From NCBI GenBank assembly GCA_023228865.1, contig JALOAH010000002.1, positions 51,579 through 115,578 on the forward strand: a DNA stretch of 64,000 nucleotides. The letters run 5' to 3'. Each line of letters starts with the position of its first letter. Within the stretch, counting starts at the first letter, position 1. Origin of the DNA: Porticoccaceae bacterium. GTDB lineage: Bacteria; Pseudomonadota; Gammaproteobacteria; Pseudomonadales; Porticoccaceae. The position numbers and the translations under genes were made by a program. Shown piece after piece: positions 18,888-28,575 of this stretch. The notes beneath the pieces are model-generated. The model was given only the letters and a program-made list of their open reading frames with translations, was not told the DNA's origin and did no database searches.

Positions 18888-19979
18888 CTAACGCCGCCGC
18901 TGATAATGACCCGCCATATTTTCGATAAAGCCCTGCAACTCAAGACTGACCAGAATGGTTGTCAATTCAGGAATTGCCACATCAACACGACCGGCAAGGG
19001 TGTCGAAATCCATGGGATCATAGCCGAGATGCGCCAGCACAGCGGCTTCTGCAGCGCTGTCGGGCAATGTTTCGCTCCCTTCGGGCCAGGCTTCCTCGCG
19101 CTTCAAGGTCAGCATGCCACCCAGCTGGTTGACTATATCCGCCAGGGTTTCGGTGAGAATCGCGCCCTCGCGAATAAGCTGATGGCAGCCCCTGGAAAGG
19201 GGATTGTGGATGGAACCGGGAACGGCGAATACTTCTCTGCCCTGCTCAAGAGCCAGCCTGGCGGTGATGAGGGAGCCACTTTTAATGGCGGCTTCAACAA
19301 TCAAAACCCCCATGGACAAGCCGCTGATAATGCGGTTGCGCTGGGGAAAATAATGGCGCAACGGCTTACTGCCCGGCGCCAATTCACTGACGATGGCGCC
19401 GCCACCGGAAATAATTTCCCCATAGAGAGCAGCGTGTTGCCTGGGGTAAATCACATCGATACCGGCGCCAAGTACCGCAACTGTGGTTCCCGTGGTTAAC
19501 GCCCCCCTGTGGGCAGCACCATCGATGCCCAGGGCAAGACCACTGGTGACAGTGAAACCAGCGGCGGCCAGGGATGCGGCGAAGTGGTGCGCGAGATCGA
19601 TACCTGATCTGCTGCCGTGGCGACTGCCCACGATAGCGACCTGGGGCATGGCAAGAATTTCTGTATTGCCTTTGATATAAAGGCACAGCGGGGGACGGTG
19701 GATTTGACGCAGCAGCACGGGGTACAGGGAATCGGCAATGGACAACAGGGTTATATTGTCATCCGCCAGCTTGGCGAGATACCCCCGCGCCCGCTCAAGA
19801 TAATTCTGCGGTTGCCTTGAAAAGGCAAACAGAGGCTCGGCCAGGGCGGGCGGCACCCCGTGCGCGTCCAGGTGAAGATAATGGCTGAAGCTGCCGTATT
19901 CCGCAAAAATTTTGTATTGCAGCGCTGACTTGGCTCCCGGCAGCAAGGTCATTGCAACGGCGGCTTCCTGCTCCGTCAT
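18888..19979 (-). CDS. dprA: DNA-processing protein DprA
   Basis: 363 residues. N-terminal SAM-like region, central Rossmann fold with YPVLLRQIHRPPLCLYIKGN, GSRHGSRSG (about residue 117), [75 protein letters not shown], and a C-terminal winged-helix (LGYDPMDFDTLAG). It loads RecA onto incoming single-stranded DNA in transformation. Follows the LysM gene after a terminator hairpin. Confidence 0.94.
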   Translation of the reverse strand: MTEQEAAVAMTLLPGAKSALQYKIFAEYGSFSHYLHLDAHGVPPALAEPLFAFSRQPQNYLERARGYLAKLADDNITLLSIADSLYPVLLRQIHRPPLCLYIKGNTEILAMPQVAIVGSRHGSRSGIDLAHHFAASLAAAGFTVTSGLALGIDGAAHRGALTTGTTVAVLGAGIDVIYPRQHAALYGEIISGGGAIVSELAPGSKPLRHYFPQRNRIISGLSMGVLIVEAAIKSGSLITARLALEQGREVFAVPGSIHNPLSRGCHQLIREGAILTETLADIVNQLGGMLTLKREEAWPEGSETLPDSAAEAAVLAHLGYDPMDFDTLAGRVDVAIPELTTILVSLELQGFIENMAGHYQRRR

Positions 19980-20031
19980 CGCTTTCCTCCTTGAAAATGA
20001 TTCCTGTAAAACTATGGCATTGCCCCATAAA

Positions 20032-20058
20032 ACAAACCCCGGATTTACCGGGGTTTGT
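20032..20058 (-). terminator. Rho-independent terminator after the LysM gene
   Basis: Perfect 11-base arms (ACAAACCCCGG / CCGGGGTTTGT) with a 5-base loop. Read on the minus strand the stem is followed by TTTTAT. It lies 7 bases behind the LysM gene stop and before dprA. Confidence 0.85.
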
Positions 20059-20065
20059 CGTCACA

Positions 20066-21124
20066 TCAGGGCGAACGCACTTCATCCTTCACGGCCAGTG
20101 GCCTGTCTGCGGTCAACACCAGACCAAAGCTCATTTTTTCAAAGGTGCGAAATACCATCAACAGGCCGGAGCGCTCTGATGGCAGAGCCACTTTTTCACC
20201 CGTCACTCTGTCAGTGATCAGCTCACCCACTTTATAAATGGCGAGCACATTGCCCACCGCCAAGCCTTCGCGCTCACCGCGGTTGAGCGCTACCACATTG
20301 AGGGTGCCCACCTGGGTAACACCGCCTTCGACGGCAATGATTTTACCGGTGATTTCGCTTTCCGGGGCTTCAGGGAAAAAGGTGGTGTCGAGGCGGCGTT
20401 CCTCGTGCGCCAGAAGGCGGTCACCTACGCGGATTTCCCGCTCACTGCGGGTGGCCAGAAAGGTGGCGACATCGTCATTGGTGGCCTTGAGTTGCGCAGA
20501 GCCTATGTCTTCGGCCTTGATACCCAGCACTTCCTTGGTTTCGTCATCGACGTAGGGCTCACCTTTGCGGTAGATACCATAGAAGTCCACCCCCGGCTCA
20601 AGCAGGCCGCGAACATAAAAATCATCGCCCTTGCCAGAAACCAGGCGGCGCTCATGCCCCGCCAACACATAGGGAGCCACTTCAAGTTCTCCGCTCTGAA
20701 CCACCCGGGTTCGCGCCAGAAAATTGTTGACGATTTCAAGGGGAATGGCGGCTATAGCTTCTTCGTGGGGAGCCGCTTTTATCTGTGGCGTCAACCTGAC
20801 CGTCCGGCCATCCGCCGAGGTGGCGCCAGAGGGCGAACTGTAACCATTGCGCTCCAGTACCAGGCGGGGAACACCATCGATATAAACCAAGGCGATAACG
20901 TCGCCGGGATAAATCAAATGGGGATTTTCAATTTGCGGATTGGCCGACCAGACTTCAGGCCATTTCCAGGGATCGCTGAGAAACATGGCAGAAATACCCC
21001 AGAGGGTGTCCCCTTCCTTAACCGTATACCGTTGCGGCACATCGTCTTTAAAAGGAGTTTCAGCGGCAATGGCAAGCGCCGTCCAAAGCCAGAGACCCAA
21101 TACGATGGTGACTATTTTTTTCAT
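20066..21124 (-). CDS. LysM domain exported protein
   Basis: 352 residues. Signal peptide (about 1-20, ending ALAIAAETP) and one LysM domain at about 33-80 (YTVKEGDTLWGISAMFL ... NPHLIYPGDVIALV). The rest is a beta-rich domain of the kind seen in the LysM proteins encoded beside dprA/def in Pseudomonas-like genomes (SGKGDDFYVRG, IYRKGEPYVD). It probably binds peptidoglycan in the periplasm. Divergent from def across 160 bases. Confidence 0.87.
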   Translation of the reverse strand: MKKIVTIVLGLWLWTALAIAAETPFKDDVPQRYTVKEGDTLWGISAMFLSDPWKWPEVWSANPQIENPHLIYPGDVIALVYIDGVPRLVLERNGYSSPSGATSADGRTVRLTPQIKAAPHEEAIAAIPLEIVNNFLARTRVVQSGELEVAPYVLAGHERRLVSGKGDDFYVRGLLEPGVDFYGIYRKGEPYVDDETKEVLGIKAEDIGSAQLKATNDDVATFLATRSEREIRVGDRLLAHEERRLDTTFFPEAPESEITGKIIAVEGGVTQVGTLNVVALNRGEREGLAVGNVLAIYKVGELITDRVTGEKVALPSERSGLLMVFRTFEKMSFGLVLTADRPLAVKDEVRSP

Positions 21125-21284
21125 GGTGACTCTTCCTGTCCGCTGTTCCCCAATAATGTATAATCGCTCGACTGAGGCTGTTATATAAAGAGAATCGCCC
21201 GCAACATTCGACGCGATAAATCCCTTTGCAAGCCAATGTTAACAGTGGTTTATCCCATTTTGCTAGAAATCCGTCACAAAGACT

Positions 21285-21791
21285 ATGGCTATACTGACAA
21301 TTCTTGAATTTCCCGACCCCAGGCTGCGCACAATTGCGAAAAAAGTGTCCCAGGTTGACGACCGCATTCGCAGGCTGGTGGACGATATGTTTGAAACCAT
21401 GTACGCAGCCCCCGGCATCGGCCTGGCCGCCACCCAGGTGGACGTCCACGAGAGAGTCGTAGTGATGGATATTTCCGAAGATAACGACCGGCCATTGGTG
21501 TTTATCAACCCGGAAGTGGACATCCTCGGCCAGGAACAGCAAAACTATCAGGAAGGCTGCCTCTCTGTGCCAGGTTTCTATGAGCAGGTGTCCCGACCCA
21601 GCCAAATTCGTGTTCGCGCCCTCGACCGCGACGGCAAGCCTTTCGAGCTTGAACCGGACGGCCTGCTGGCTGTCTGCATTCAGCACGAGCTGGATCATTT
21701 GAACGGCAAGCTCTTCGTCGATTACCTGTCTGGCTTAAAGCGCCAGCGCATTAAAGCCAAGCTGGAAAAACTCCATCGCCAACAGGCCTGA
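21285..21791 (+). CDS. def: Peptide deformylase
   Basis: 168 residues. All three iron-site motifs are present: GIGLAATQ (about 45), EGCLSVPG with the metal Cys (about 90), and QHELDHLNG with the HExxH His pair (about 132). It removes the N-formyl group from nascent proteins. First gene of def-fmt-rsmB; fmt begins 3 bases after the stop. Confidence 0.96.
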   Translation: MAILTILEFPDPRLRTIAKKVSQVDDRIRRLVDDMFETMYAAPGIGLAATQVDVHERVVVMDISEDNDRPLVFINPEVDILGQEQQNYQEGCLSVPGFYEQVSRPSQIRVRALDRDGKPFELEPDGLLAVCIQHELDHLNGKLFVDYLSGLKRQRIKAKLEKLHRQQA

Positions 21792-21794
21792 CTC

Positions 21795-22784
21795 ATGCCC
21801 CACCAAACTACTGGCCACCAGGGTCTGCGGATCGCCTTTGCCGGAACCCCGGACTTTGCCGCCATTCATCTTCAGGCGCTCCTCGCCAGCGCCGACACAA
21901 GCGGCCACCAGATCGTCGCCGTTTATACCCAGCCGGATCGCCCCGCCGGTCGCGGCAAAAAACTTGCCGCCAGCCCGGTCAAAACCCTGGCGGAAAAATA
22001 CCGGATTCCCGTGTTGCAGCCGCAAACCTTGCGCACCGAGGACGCGCAGCGGGAATTTGCCGCTCTCAATGTCGATCTTTTTATTGTCGTCGCCTACGGC
22101 CTGCTGATTCCTCAGCAGGTACTCGACACGCCGGTACACGGTTGTATCAATGTTCACGCCTCGCTGCTGCCCCGCTGGCGCGGCGCCGCCCCCATCCAGC
22201 GCGCCATTGAAGCGGGGGATCGGGAAACCGGCATTACCATCATGCAGATGGATATTGGCCTGGATACCGGTGACATGCTGAATAAAGTGCATTGCCCTAT
22301 AGAACCTCGGGAAACCGGCGGCAGCCTTCACGACAAACTCGCCGCCCTGGGCGCCCCTGCACTGCTGAAAACCCTCGAGGATATTGCTTCGGGATGCCTG
22401 CAAGCGGAAAAGCAGGACGACAGCCAGAGTTGCTACGCCCATAAAATCAGCAAGCAGGAAGCGGCTATCGACTGGTCGTTAGCCGCCCAGGCCATTGAAC
22501 GCAAGGTGCGCGCTTTCAACCCCTTTCCGGTGACCTTCACCCAACTCAGTGGCCAGCCGCTGCGCATCTGGAGCGCCAGGGCTGCCGAGCAGTCCAGGCC
22601 GGCGCCGCCGGGAACCCTTATGGGCTGTGACGACAACGGCGTCGAAGTCGCCTGCGGCGAAGGTTCGCTGATCATCACCCAGGCACAACTGGCGGGCAAA
22701 AAACCCATGGCTATCGGCGATATCATTCGCGGCAACCCGAGATTATTCAGCGCAGGACTACAGCTGGGCGGCTCTCGCGAATGA
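21795..22784 (+). CDS. fmt: Methionyl-tRNA formyltransferase
   Basis: 329 residues. Formyltransferase domain with IAFAGTPDFAA at the start, YTQPDRPAGRGKK, and the catalytic block INVHASLLPRWRGAAPIQRAI (Asn-His) followed by MQMDIGLDTGDML. The C-terminal OB-like domain (FNPFPVTF) binds tRNA. It formylates initiator Met-tRNA, the counterpart of def upstream. Overlaps rsmB by 4 bases. Confidence 0.96.
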   Translation: MPHQTTGHQGLRIAFAGTPDFAAIHLQALLASADTSGHQIVAVYTQPDRPAGRGKKLAASPVKTLAEKYRIPVLQPQTLRTEDAQREFAALNVDLFIVVAYGLLIPQQVLDTPVHGCINVHASLLPRWRGAAPIQRAIEAGDRETGITIMQMDIGLDTGDMLNKVHCPIEPRETGGSLHDKLAALGAPALLKTLEDIASGCLQAEKQDDSQSCYAHKISKQEAAIDWSLAAQAIERKVRAFNPFPVTFTQLSGQPLRIWSARAAEQSRPAPPGTLMGCDDNGVEVACGEGSLIITQAQLAGKKPMAIGDIIRGNPRLFSAGLQLGGSRE

Positions 22785-24082
22785 ACGTCCGCGTCGCCTG
22801 CGCCCAGGTACTTGCCAGTGTCATGCGCGGCGAAAGTTCTTTCAATAGTTTGCTGCCCAACTACCTGGAAAAAGTGTCCCCCCAGGACGCCGGTCTTCTC
22901 CAGGAGCTTTGCTATGGCACTATGCGCTACTATTCAACCCTTGAAGTGATCCTCGAACAACTTCTCGAAAAACCCCTAAAAACCAAGGATGCGGATATCA
23001 GCGCGCTGCTGTTGTCAGGGCTTTATCAGATTCGGGAAATGCGCATCCCCAGCCACGCCGCTGTCAATGAAACCGTTAACGCCACAAAAAATCTGAAAAA
23101 GCCCTGGGCAAAAGGCCTGATCAACGGCGTGTTGCGCACCTACCTCCGCGAAGCCGAGGCCGTGGACAGCTGCTGCAGTAGCGATATTCGCTACCAGACC
23201 GCTCATCCCCGCTGGCTGGTGGAAGCCCTCTACAAAGCCTGGCCCCATCAGGCGGCAGCGATTATCGCCGCCAACAATCAGCGCCCACCCATGACCCTGC
23301 GGGTGAACGAACGCCGCATTTCCCGCAGTGACTATCTGGCGCTGCTTCAGGAACAACAGATTGACGGGCGCCCGGCACCCCTCGCCAGTCACGGCATTTA
23401 TTTGCAAAAACCCTGCGATGTCACCAGCCTGCCAGGGTTCGCCGCCGGCCTGGTCAGCGTTCAGGACGAGGCGGCACAACTGTGCGCCGACTTTCTCGAT
23501 CTTGCCAGTGGCCAGCTGGTGCTTGATGCCTGCTGCGCACCCGGCGGCAAAAGTTGCCATATCCTTGAACACCAGGCGGAACTGGCCGAGCTGGTGGCGC
23601 TCGATGTGGATTCGAAGCGCCTACTGAGGGTACAGGAAAATTTCGACCGCCTCGGCGTCAGCGCCACTCTCAAAACAGCGGATGCCGCCGCTATTGGCAG
23701 CTGGTGGAATGGCAAGCCCTTTGATCGTATATTGCTGGATGCGCCCTGTTCCGCCAGCGGTGTTATTCGCCGCCACCCGGACATCAAACTACTGCGCAAA
23801 CCCGGAGATATTGTTAAGCTGGCGCACTTGCAACAGCAACTGCTGTCCGCATTGTGGATGACACTGAAACCCGGCGGCAAACTGCTCTACGCCACCTGCT
23901 CGGTGTTTCCTGCGGAGAACGACGAGATCTTGGCGGCTTTCAGCAATCAGCAGCAGGATTGTCGGCTGCTGCCCCTGACCACAACCGGGGGTGTTAAGAC
24001 CCCCTGGGGCACCCAGTTTTTCCCTCAAATTGACGGGCACGATGGTTTTTACTATGGGCTACTTGAAAAAATGCCGGGGTAG
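22781..24082 (+). CDS. rsmB: 16S rRNA (cytosine-967-C5)-methyltransferase
   Basis: 433 residues. NusB-like N-terminal domain (ELCYGTMRYYSTLE), then the Fmu/Sun methyltransferase with SVQDEAAQLCADFL, SAM-binding ACCAPGGKSCH (about 245), VALDVDSKRL, the DAPCSASGVIRRHPDIK motif with the catalytic Pro-Cys, and LLYATCSVFPAEND with the second Cys. It methylates C967 of 16S rRNA. Part of def-fmt-rsmB; trkA starts 6 bases later. Confidence 0.95.
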   Translation: MNVRVACAQVLASVMRGESSFNSLLPNYLEKVSPQDAGLLQELCYGTMRYYSTLEVILEQLLEKPLKTKDADISALLLSGLYQIREMRIPSHAAVNETVNATKNLKKPWAKGLINGVLRTYLREAEAVDSCCSSDIRYQTAHPRWLVEALYKAWPHQAAAIIAANNQRPPMTLRVNERRISRSDYLALLQEQQIDGRPAPLASHGIYLQKPCDVTSLPGFAAGLVSVQDEAAQLCADFLDLASGQLVLDACCAPGGKSCHILEHQAELAELVALDVDSKRLLRVQENFDRLGVSATLKTADAAAIGSWWNGKPFDRILLDAPCSASGVIRRHPDIKLLRKPGDIVKLAHLQQQLLSALWMTLKPGGKLLYATCSVFPAENDEILAAFSNQQQDCRLLPLTTTGGVKTPWGTQFFPQIDGHDGFYYGLLEKMPG

Positions 24083-24088
24083 AAAGTC

Positions 24089-25471
24089 ATGAAAATTGTC
24101 ATAGTGGGCGCGGGTCAGGTTGGCGGCACCCTGGCGGAACATCTCGCCAGCGAAGCCAATGACATCACCGTGATCGACACCGACGGCGAACGTCTGGGAG
24201 CACTTCAGGATCGCCTCGATATTCGCACCATTCAAGGCATGGGCTGTCACCCGGATGTGTTGCTGCGGGCAGGGGCGGAAGATGCCGACATGCTGGTGGC
24301 TGTCACCAGCAGCGACGAAATCAATATGCTCGCCTGTCAGATTGCCTACTCTCTCTATAAAACCCCCACCAAAATTGCCCGTATTCGCGCCAACAGCTAC
24401 GCCCAGCCCCGCTGGCGGGACAAACTTTTTACCTCGGAGCACATTCCTGTTGACGTGGTGATCACCCCTGAGCAGGTGGTCACCGAATACATACATCGCC
24501 TTGTTGAACAACCCGGCTGCCTTCAGGTTCTCGATTTTGCCAACGGCATTATGCAACTGGTGGCGGTGCGGGCAGTGCAGGGTGGACCCCTAGTGGGCAA
24601 CAAACTGCGCTCCCTGCGGGAACATATGCCCAATGTGGATTGCCGCGTCGCCGCTATTTACCGCAAAAACAGTTCTATTTTCCCGGAAGGAGATACGGTG
24701 ATTGAAGACGGCGACGAAGTGTTCTTTATCGCCGCCAAGAAAAATATTCGCAAGGTCATGGGCGAGTTGCGCCAGCTGGAGAATCCCTACCGCCGCCTGA
24801 TTATTGCCGGTGGCGGCAATATCGGTTTTCGTCTCGCCCTGGCACTGGAAAAACATTACAACGTCAAGATTATCGAGTTTTCCAAATCCCGCTGTGAATA
24901 CCTGGCGGATCACCTGTCAAACACCGTTGTTTTGAATGGCTCCGCCACCGACCAGGAACTGCTGCTGGAAGAAAATATTGACCAGACCGACCTCTTCCTC
25001 GCGGTAACCAACGACGATGAAGTCAATATCATGGCGTCGCTGCTGGCGAAACGGCTCGGCTGCCGCAAGGTGATGACCCTGATTCAGAATCAGGTTTACG
25101 CCAATTTGATGCAGGGCGGCGTTATCGATATTGCCATTTCCCCGCAACAGGCCACCACCAGCCTGCTGCTAACCCATGTGCGCAAAAGTGGCGCTGTCAA
25201 TGTTCACTCCCTGCGCCGGGGCGCTGCCGAAGCCATGGAAATCATTGTTCACGGCGACGCCAAAAGCTCAAAAGTGGTGGGGCGCGCCATCGGCGACATC
25301 AAATCGCCGCCGGGAGCCACCCTGGCGGCGCTGGAGCGGGATGGCAAAGTGGTTATTGCCCACCACAACACTGTGATTCAAAGCGGCGACCATGTCATTG
25401 TCTTTGTGGTGGAAAAAAAGCGGGTCAAGGATATCGAACGCCTTTTTCAGGTGGGCGTGACTTTTTTCTGA
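24089..25471 (+). CDS. trkA: Trk potassium uptake NAD-binding protein TrkA
   Basis: 460 residues in two repeats, each an RCK N-domain with Rossmann motif ([13 protein letters not shown] at about 7; [14 protein letters not shown] at about 240) and an RCK C-domain. It is the cytoplasmic gating subunit of the Trk K+ system. trkH follows after 27 bases, giving a complete TrkAH pair. Confidence 0.96.
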   Translation: MKIVIVGAGQVGGTLAEHLASEANDITVIDTDGERLGALQDRLDIRTIQGMGCHPDVLLRAGAEDADMLVAVTSSDEINMLACQIAYSLYKTPTKIARIRANSYAQPRWRDKLFTSEHIPVDVVITPEQVVTEYIHRLVEQPGCLQVLDFANGIMQLVAVRAVQGGPLVGNKLRSLREHMPNVDCRVAAIYRKNSSIFPEGDTVIEDGDEVFFIAAKKNIRKVMGELRQLENPYRRLIIAGGGNIGFRLALALEKHYNVKIIEFSKSRCEYLADHLSNTVVLNGSATDQELLLEENIDQTDLFLAVTNDDEVNIMASLLAKRLGCRKVMTLIQNQVYANLMQGGVIDIAISPQQATTSLLLTHVRKSGAVNVHSLRRGAAEAMEIIVHGDAKSSKVVGRAIGDIKSPPGATLAALERDGKVVIAHHNTVIQSGDHVIVFVVEKKRVKDIERLFQVGVTFF

Positions 25472-25498
25472 GCCGACAGATACTGGAGCAGTTATCAC

Positions 25499-26947
25499 AT
25501 GCATGCCTCGATGGTATCGAAAATACTCGGCCTGTTTCTCATGGTTTTCAGCATTACGCTGCTGACGCCCATTGTGGTGGCTGTTATTTATGAAGAACAC
25601 ACATCTCAAGCATTTTTTCTCGCCTTTGCCCTAACCTTTTCCCTGGGTATGTTGATGTGGCTGCCCTTTAGCCGTCTTCCCAACGAACTGCGCAACCGGG
25701 ACGGTTTTATTATTACCACCCTTTTCTGGGTGGTATTGGGTGTGACAGGAACCCTTCCCCTGATGCTGGTTGACGAACTGCACCTTTCATTTTCCGACGC
25801 CCTGTTCGAGTCCGTATCCGCCATCACCACCACCGGCGCTACGGTGCTGGTGGGTCTGGACACTATGCCGAAGTCCATTATTTACTACCGCCAGCAACTC
25901 CATTTTCTCGGCGGCATCGGTATTGTCGTTATTGCCGTGGCCATTATGCCGCTGCTCGGCATTGGCGGCATGCAGCTGTACCGGGCGGAAAACGTCGGCC
26001 CCTCAAAAGAAAGCAAGATGACGCCGCGCATTGCCGAAACCGCCAAAGCGCTGTTTATCATCTATCTATTCTTGAATGTCCTTTGCACCCTGGCCTACTG
26101 GCTCGCGGGAATGACGTTTTTTGATGCCCTTACCCACAGTTTTTCCACGGTGGCCACCGGGGGGTTCGCCAATTACGACGCCAGTATCGGCTATTTCAAC
26201 AGCGACCTTATCAACGCTGTTTGTATCTTTTTTATGATTGTTGCCTCACTCAGCTTCGGTCTCCACTATTACGCCTGGATCCGTGGCACTGCATTTCACT
26301 ACTGGCGCAACCCGGAGGCCAAGGCTTTTTTAGTGGTTGTGCTGGTAACCTCACTGATCGTCAGTGGTTATCTGTTTTTTTCCGAGCACCACGAAGCCCG
26401 ACAGAGCCTGGTGCACGGCACCTTCCAGCTGGTTTCCATTATGACCACGACAGGCTTTGCCACAGACAATTTTGCCGCCTGGCCGAGCTTTCTGCCCTTT
26501 TTTATGTTGGTGATGTCCTTTGTCGGCGGCTGCGTCGGCTCCACCACCGGTGGCGTCAAAATGGGGCGCATGATCATTATGGGCAAACAGGTGACACGGG
26601 AAATTTCCCGCCTTGTCCACCCCAGCGGTGTCTTTACCATGAAGATGGGCAACTGGGCCATTCCCACCAGGGTGACCGATGCGGTCTGGGCTTTTTTTGG
26701 TATTTATCTCGCTGTCTACTACGCCATTGTGTTGCTGTTGCTGGCGGCTGGCGCCGACTACGTCACTGCCTGGTCTGCCACTGCGGCAACCCTCAACAAT
26801 ATGGGACCAGGACTCGGTGAAGTTGCCAGCAATTTCAGCTCCATGAACAGCTTCTCCAAATCGGTTTTATCCGCTGCCATGATTCTCGGTCGACTGGAAA
26901 TTTTTACCGTGCTGGTACTCTTTACACCCATGTTCTGGCGGCGCTAG
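25499..26947 (+). CDS. trkH: Trk potassium transporter subunit TrkH
   Basis: 482 residues with about ten membrane segments and four selectivity-filter loops, readable as AITTTGATVL, TVATGGFANYD, MTTTGFATDNF and AATLNNMGPGLG. SFVGGCVGSTTGGVKMGR is the helix break typical of TrkH/TrkG. The inner-membrane K+ pore gated by TrkA. GGAG precedes ATG 25499; ATG 25511 is an alternative start. Confidence 0.95.
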   Translation: MHASMVSKILGLFLMVFSITLLTPIVVAVIYEEHTSQAFFLAFALTFSLGMLMWLPFSRLPNELRNRDGFIITTLFWVVLGVTGTLPLMLVDELHLSFSDALFESVSAITTTGATVLVGLDTMPKSIIYYRQQLHFLGGIGIVVIAVAIMPLLGIGGMQLYRAENVGPSKESKMTPRIAETAKALFIIYLFLNVLCTLAYWLAGMTFFDALTHSFSTVATGGFANYDASIGYFNSDLINAVCIFFMIVASLSFGLHYYAWIRGTAFHYWRNPEAKAFLVVVLVTSLIVSGYLFFSEHHEARQSLVHGTFQLVSIMTTTGFATDNFAAWPSFLPFFMLVMSFVGGCVGSTTGGVKMGRMIIMGKQVTREISRLVHPSGVFTMKMGNWAIPTRVTDAVWAFFGIYLAVYYAIVLLLLAAGADYVTAWSATAATLNNMGPGLGEVASNFSSMNSFSKSVLSAAMILGRLEIFTVLVLFTPMFWRR

Positions 26948-26959
26948 GCCGACACCCGA

Positions 26960-27448
26960 GTGGAAAGCCGCAGCAGTTTCTGGGCGTTTGCCTGCCAGCT
27001 CTACCGCCACCAGCAGGTCGAGGAAAGTTGTCTGTGGCTGCAGGATCAGGCCGGCGTCGACGCGGTGTTACTGCTGTGCTGCTGCTGGGCGGGCAGGGAG
27101 CACGGCGCCCTTGATGACAGGGTTATGGCGGCACTCCTGGATGACGGCAAAACATGGTCCAATGCCCTGATCAAGCCCCTGAGAAATGCGCGGCGCTGGC
27201 TCTGCGAACAACCAAAAATTGATCCCAACCTTTATGAGCAACTCAAAAATACCGAACTCGCCGCGGAACGGCAGTTGATGCAGCGGCTCGAACAGCGGCT
27301 GCAAGACTGCGCTGGCCAAAAAGCCAACGACCTGCAACTGGTGCGCCATTACAGCGAAAAAAATACCCGCCGCTATTTCAGCCTGGCGGGTATCGACCTC
27401 AATCCAGATGGCGAACTGGCATTGGCGAGAATGTTTAACTACCTGTAA
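26960..27448 (+). CDS. TIGR02444-type protein
   Basis: 162 residues, GTG start 13 bases after trkH. Sequence outline FWAFACQLYRHQQVEESCLWLQDQAGVDAVLLLCCCW and the RRWLCEQ/LYEQLKNTELAAERQ helices match the small helical family TIGR02444 (DUF2390) of Pseudomonas-like bacteria. Cytoplasmic, function unknown. Converges on the TRAP receptor gene with 12 bases between. Confidence 0.82.
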   Translation: MESRSSFWAFACQLYRHQQVEESCLWLQDQAGVDAVLLLCCCWAGREHGALDDRVMAALLDDGKTWSNALIKPLRNARRWLCEQPKIDPNLYEQLKNTELAAERQLMQRLEQRLQDCAGQKANDLQLVRHYSEKNTRRYFSLAGIDLNPDGELALARMFNYL

Positions 27449-27460
27449 GAACCTGGGGGG

Positions 27461-28552
27461 TTATTTGCTGCGCGCCCCGTAGAAGGCCTCCTCGGAAATG
27501 CGATGGTATTTCATCACCCCCTCCTGAAAGGCTTTTTGCGACGCCAGCACTTTGGCGACGGATGGGTCGGCAGCGGCCATTTCGGCAAGTATTTCGTCAG
27601 TGACCCGGTGCAGCTCCCTGATAATGTCGTCGGGAATGGGGCGAAGCTCAACTCCGTGCTTGTCCACCAGCTCCATCAGGGCACCGTTGTTGCGCGCGGT
27701 GTACTCGTCGAGCATATCCTGATTGACCGCTCTGGCGGCAACCTCGACGATGGCCTGAAGATCCTCGGGAAGGGATTCATAGGCGGTTTTGTTGACGATC
27801 AGTTCCAGGGTCGATCCGGGTTCATGCCAACCGGGATAATAGTAATATTTGGCAACCTGATGGAAACCAAACGCCAGGTCGTTATAGGGGCCGACCCACT
27901 CGGTGGCGTCGATGACATTGGTTTGCAAGGAGGTGTAAAGCTCGCCCCCGGACATGGTAATGGATTGGCCGCCAACACGGCTGATGACGTCGCCGCCAAT
28001 ACCGGGAATGCGCATTTTCAGGCCTTTAAGGTCTGCGACCGTATTGAGCTCCCTGTTAAACCAACCGGCCATCTGCACGCCGGAATTGCCCGCCGCAAAA
28101 GGGATGAGGTTAAACGGTGCGTACAGCTCCCGCCACAGTTCAAGACCACCGCCATAGTGAAGCCAGGCATTCATTTCCTGGGCATTGAGGCCAAAGGGAA
28201 TTGAACTGAAAAAAGGCGCAGCGGGAATTTTGCCTTTCCAGTAATAGGCGCCCGCATGCCCCATTTCCGCTGTACCCTGGGAGACGGCATCAAACACCTC
28301 CAGGGCGGGCACCAATTCACCCGCGCCGTACACCTTGATTGTGAGGCGGCCAGCACTCATTTTGTCGACCATTTTCGCCAGGTTCTCGGGACCGGAGCCC
28401 AAACCGGGATAATTTTTCGGCCAGGAAGTGACCAGTTTCCACTTGTAGGTTTTTGCGGCGACGGCGCCATCTTCCATCTGACCTTTGTCGTCACCGCCGC
28501 AAGCGGCGAGCAACAAAGCACTGACAACCACTATTAACCATTTACTCACCAC
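27461..28552 (-). CDS. TRAP transporter solute-binding lipoprotein (DctP/TakP-like)
   Basis: 363 residues from GTG 28552; AAGGAG lies 5 bases before it (a second GTG follows immediately). N-terminal signal with lipobox LLLAACGG, so it is a lipoprotein. The mature part has the DctP fold with features of the TakP 2-oxoacid/monocarboxylate group: WPKNYPGLGSGPENLAKMV, GAGELVPALEVFDAVSQGTAEMGH, YYWKGK, WFNRELNTVADLKGLKMRIPG, and EWVGPYNDLAFG with the ligand-binding Trp. No dctQ/dctM membrane genes are nearby, so it must use a transporter encoded elsewhere or act as a lone receptor. 23 bases behind uvrD. Confidence 0.85.
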   Translation of the reverse strand: MVSKWLIVVVSALLLAACGGDDKGQMEDGAVAAKTYKWKLVTSWPKNYPGLGSGPENLAKMVDKMSAGRLTIKVYGAGELVPALEVFDAVSQGTAEMGHAGAYYWKGKIPAAPFFSSIPFGLNAQEMNAWLHYGGGLELWRELYAPFNLIPFAAGNSGVQMAGWFNRELNTVADLKGLKMRIPGIGGDVISRVGGQSITMSGGELYTSLQTNVIDATEWVGPYNDLAFGFHQVAKYYYYPGWHEPGSTLELIVNKTAYESLPEDLQAIVEVAARAVNQDMLDEYTARNNGALMELVDKHGVELRPIPDDIIRELHRVTDEILAEMAAADPSVAKVLASQKAFQEGVMKYHRISEEAFYGARSK

Positions 28553-28575
28553 AAATACTCCTTCACTCAAAATAT

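Noticed and set aside
21159..21164. TATAAT as def promoter
   Set aside because: A perfect -10 is present, but no acceptable -35 stands 16-18 bases before it, and the start codon is 120 bases away.
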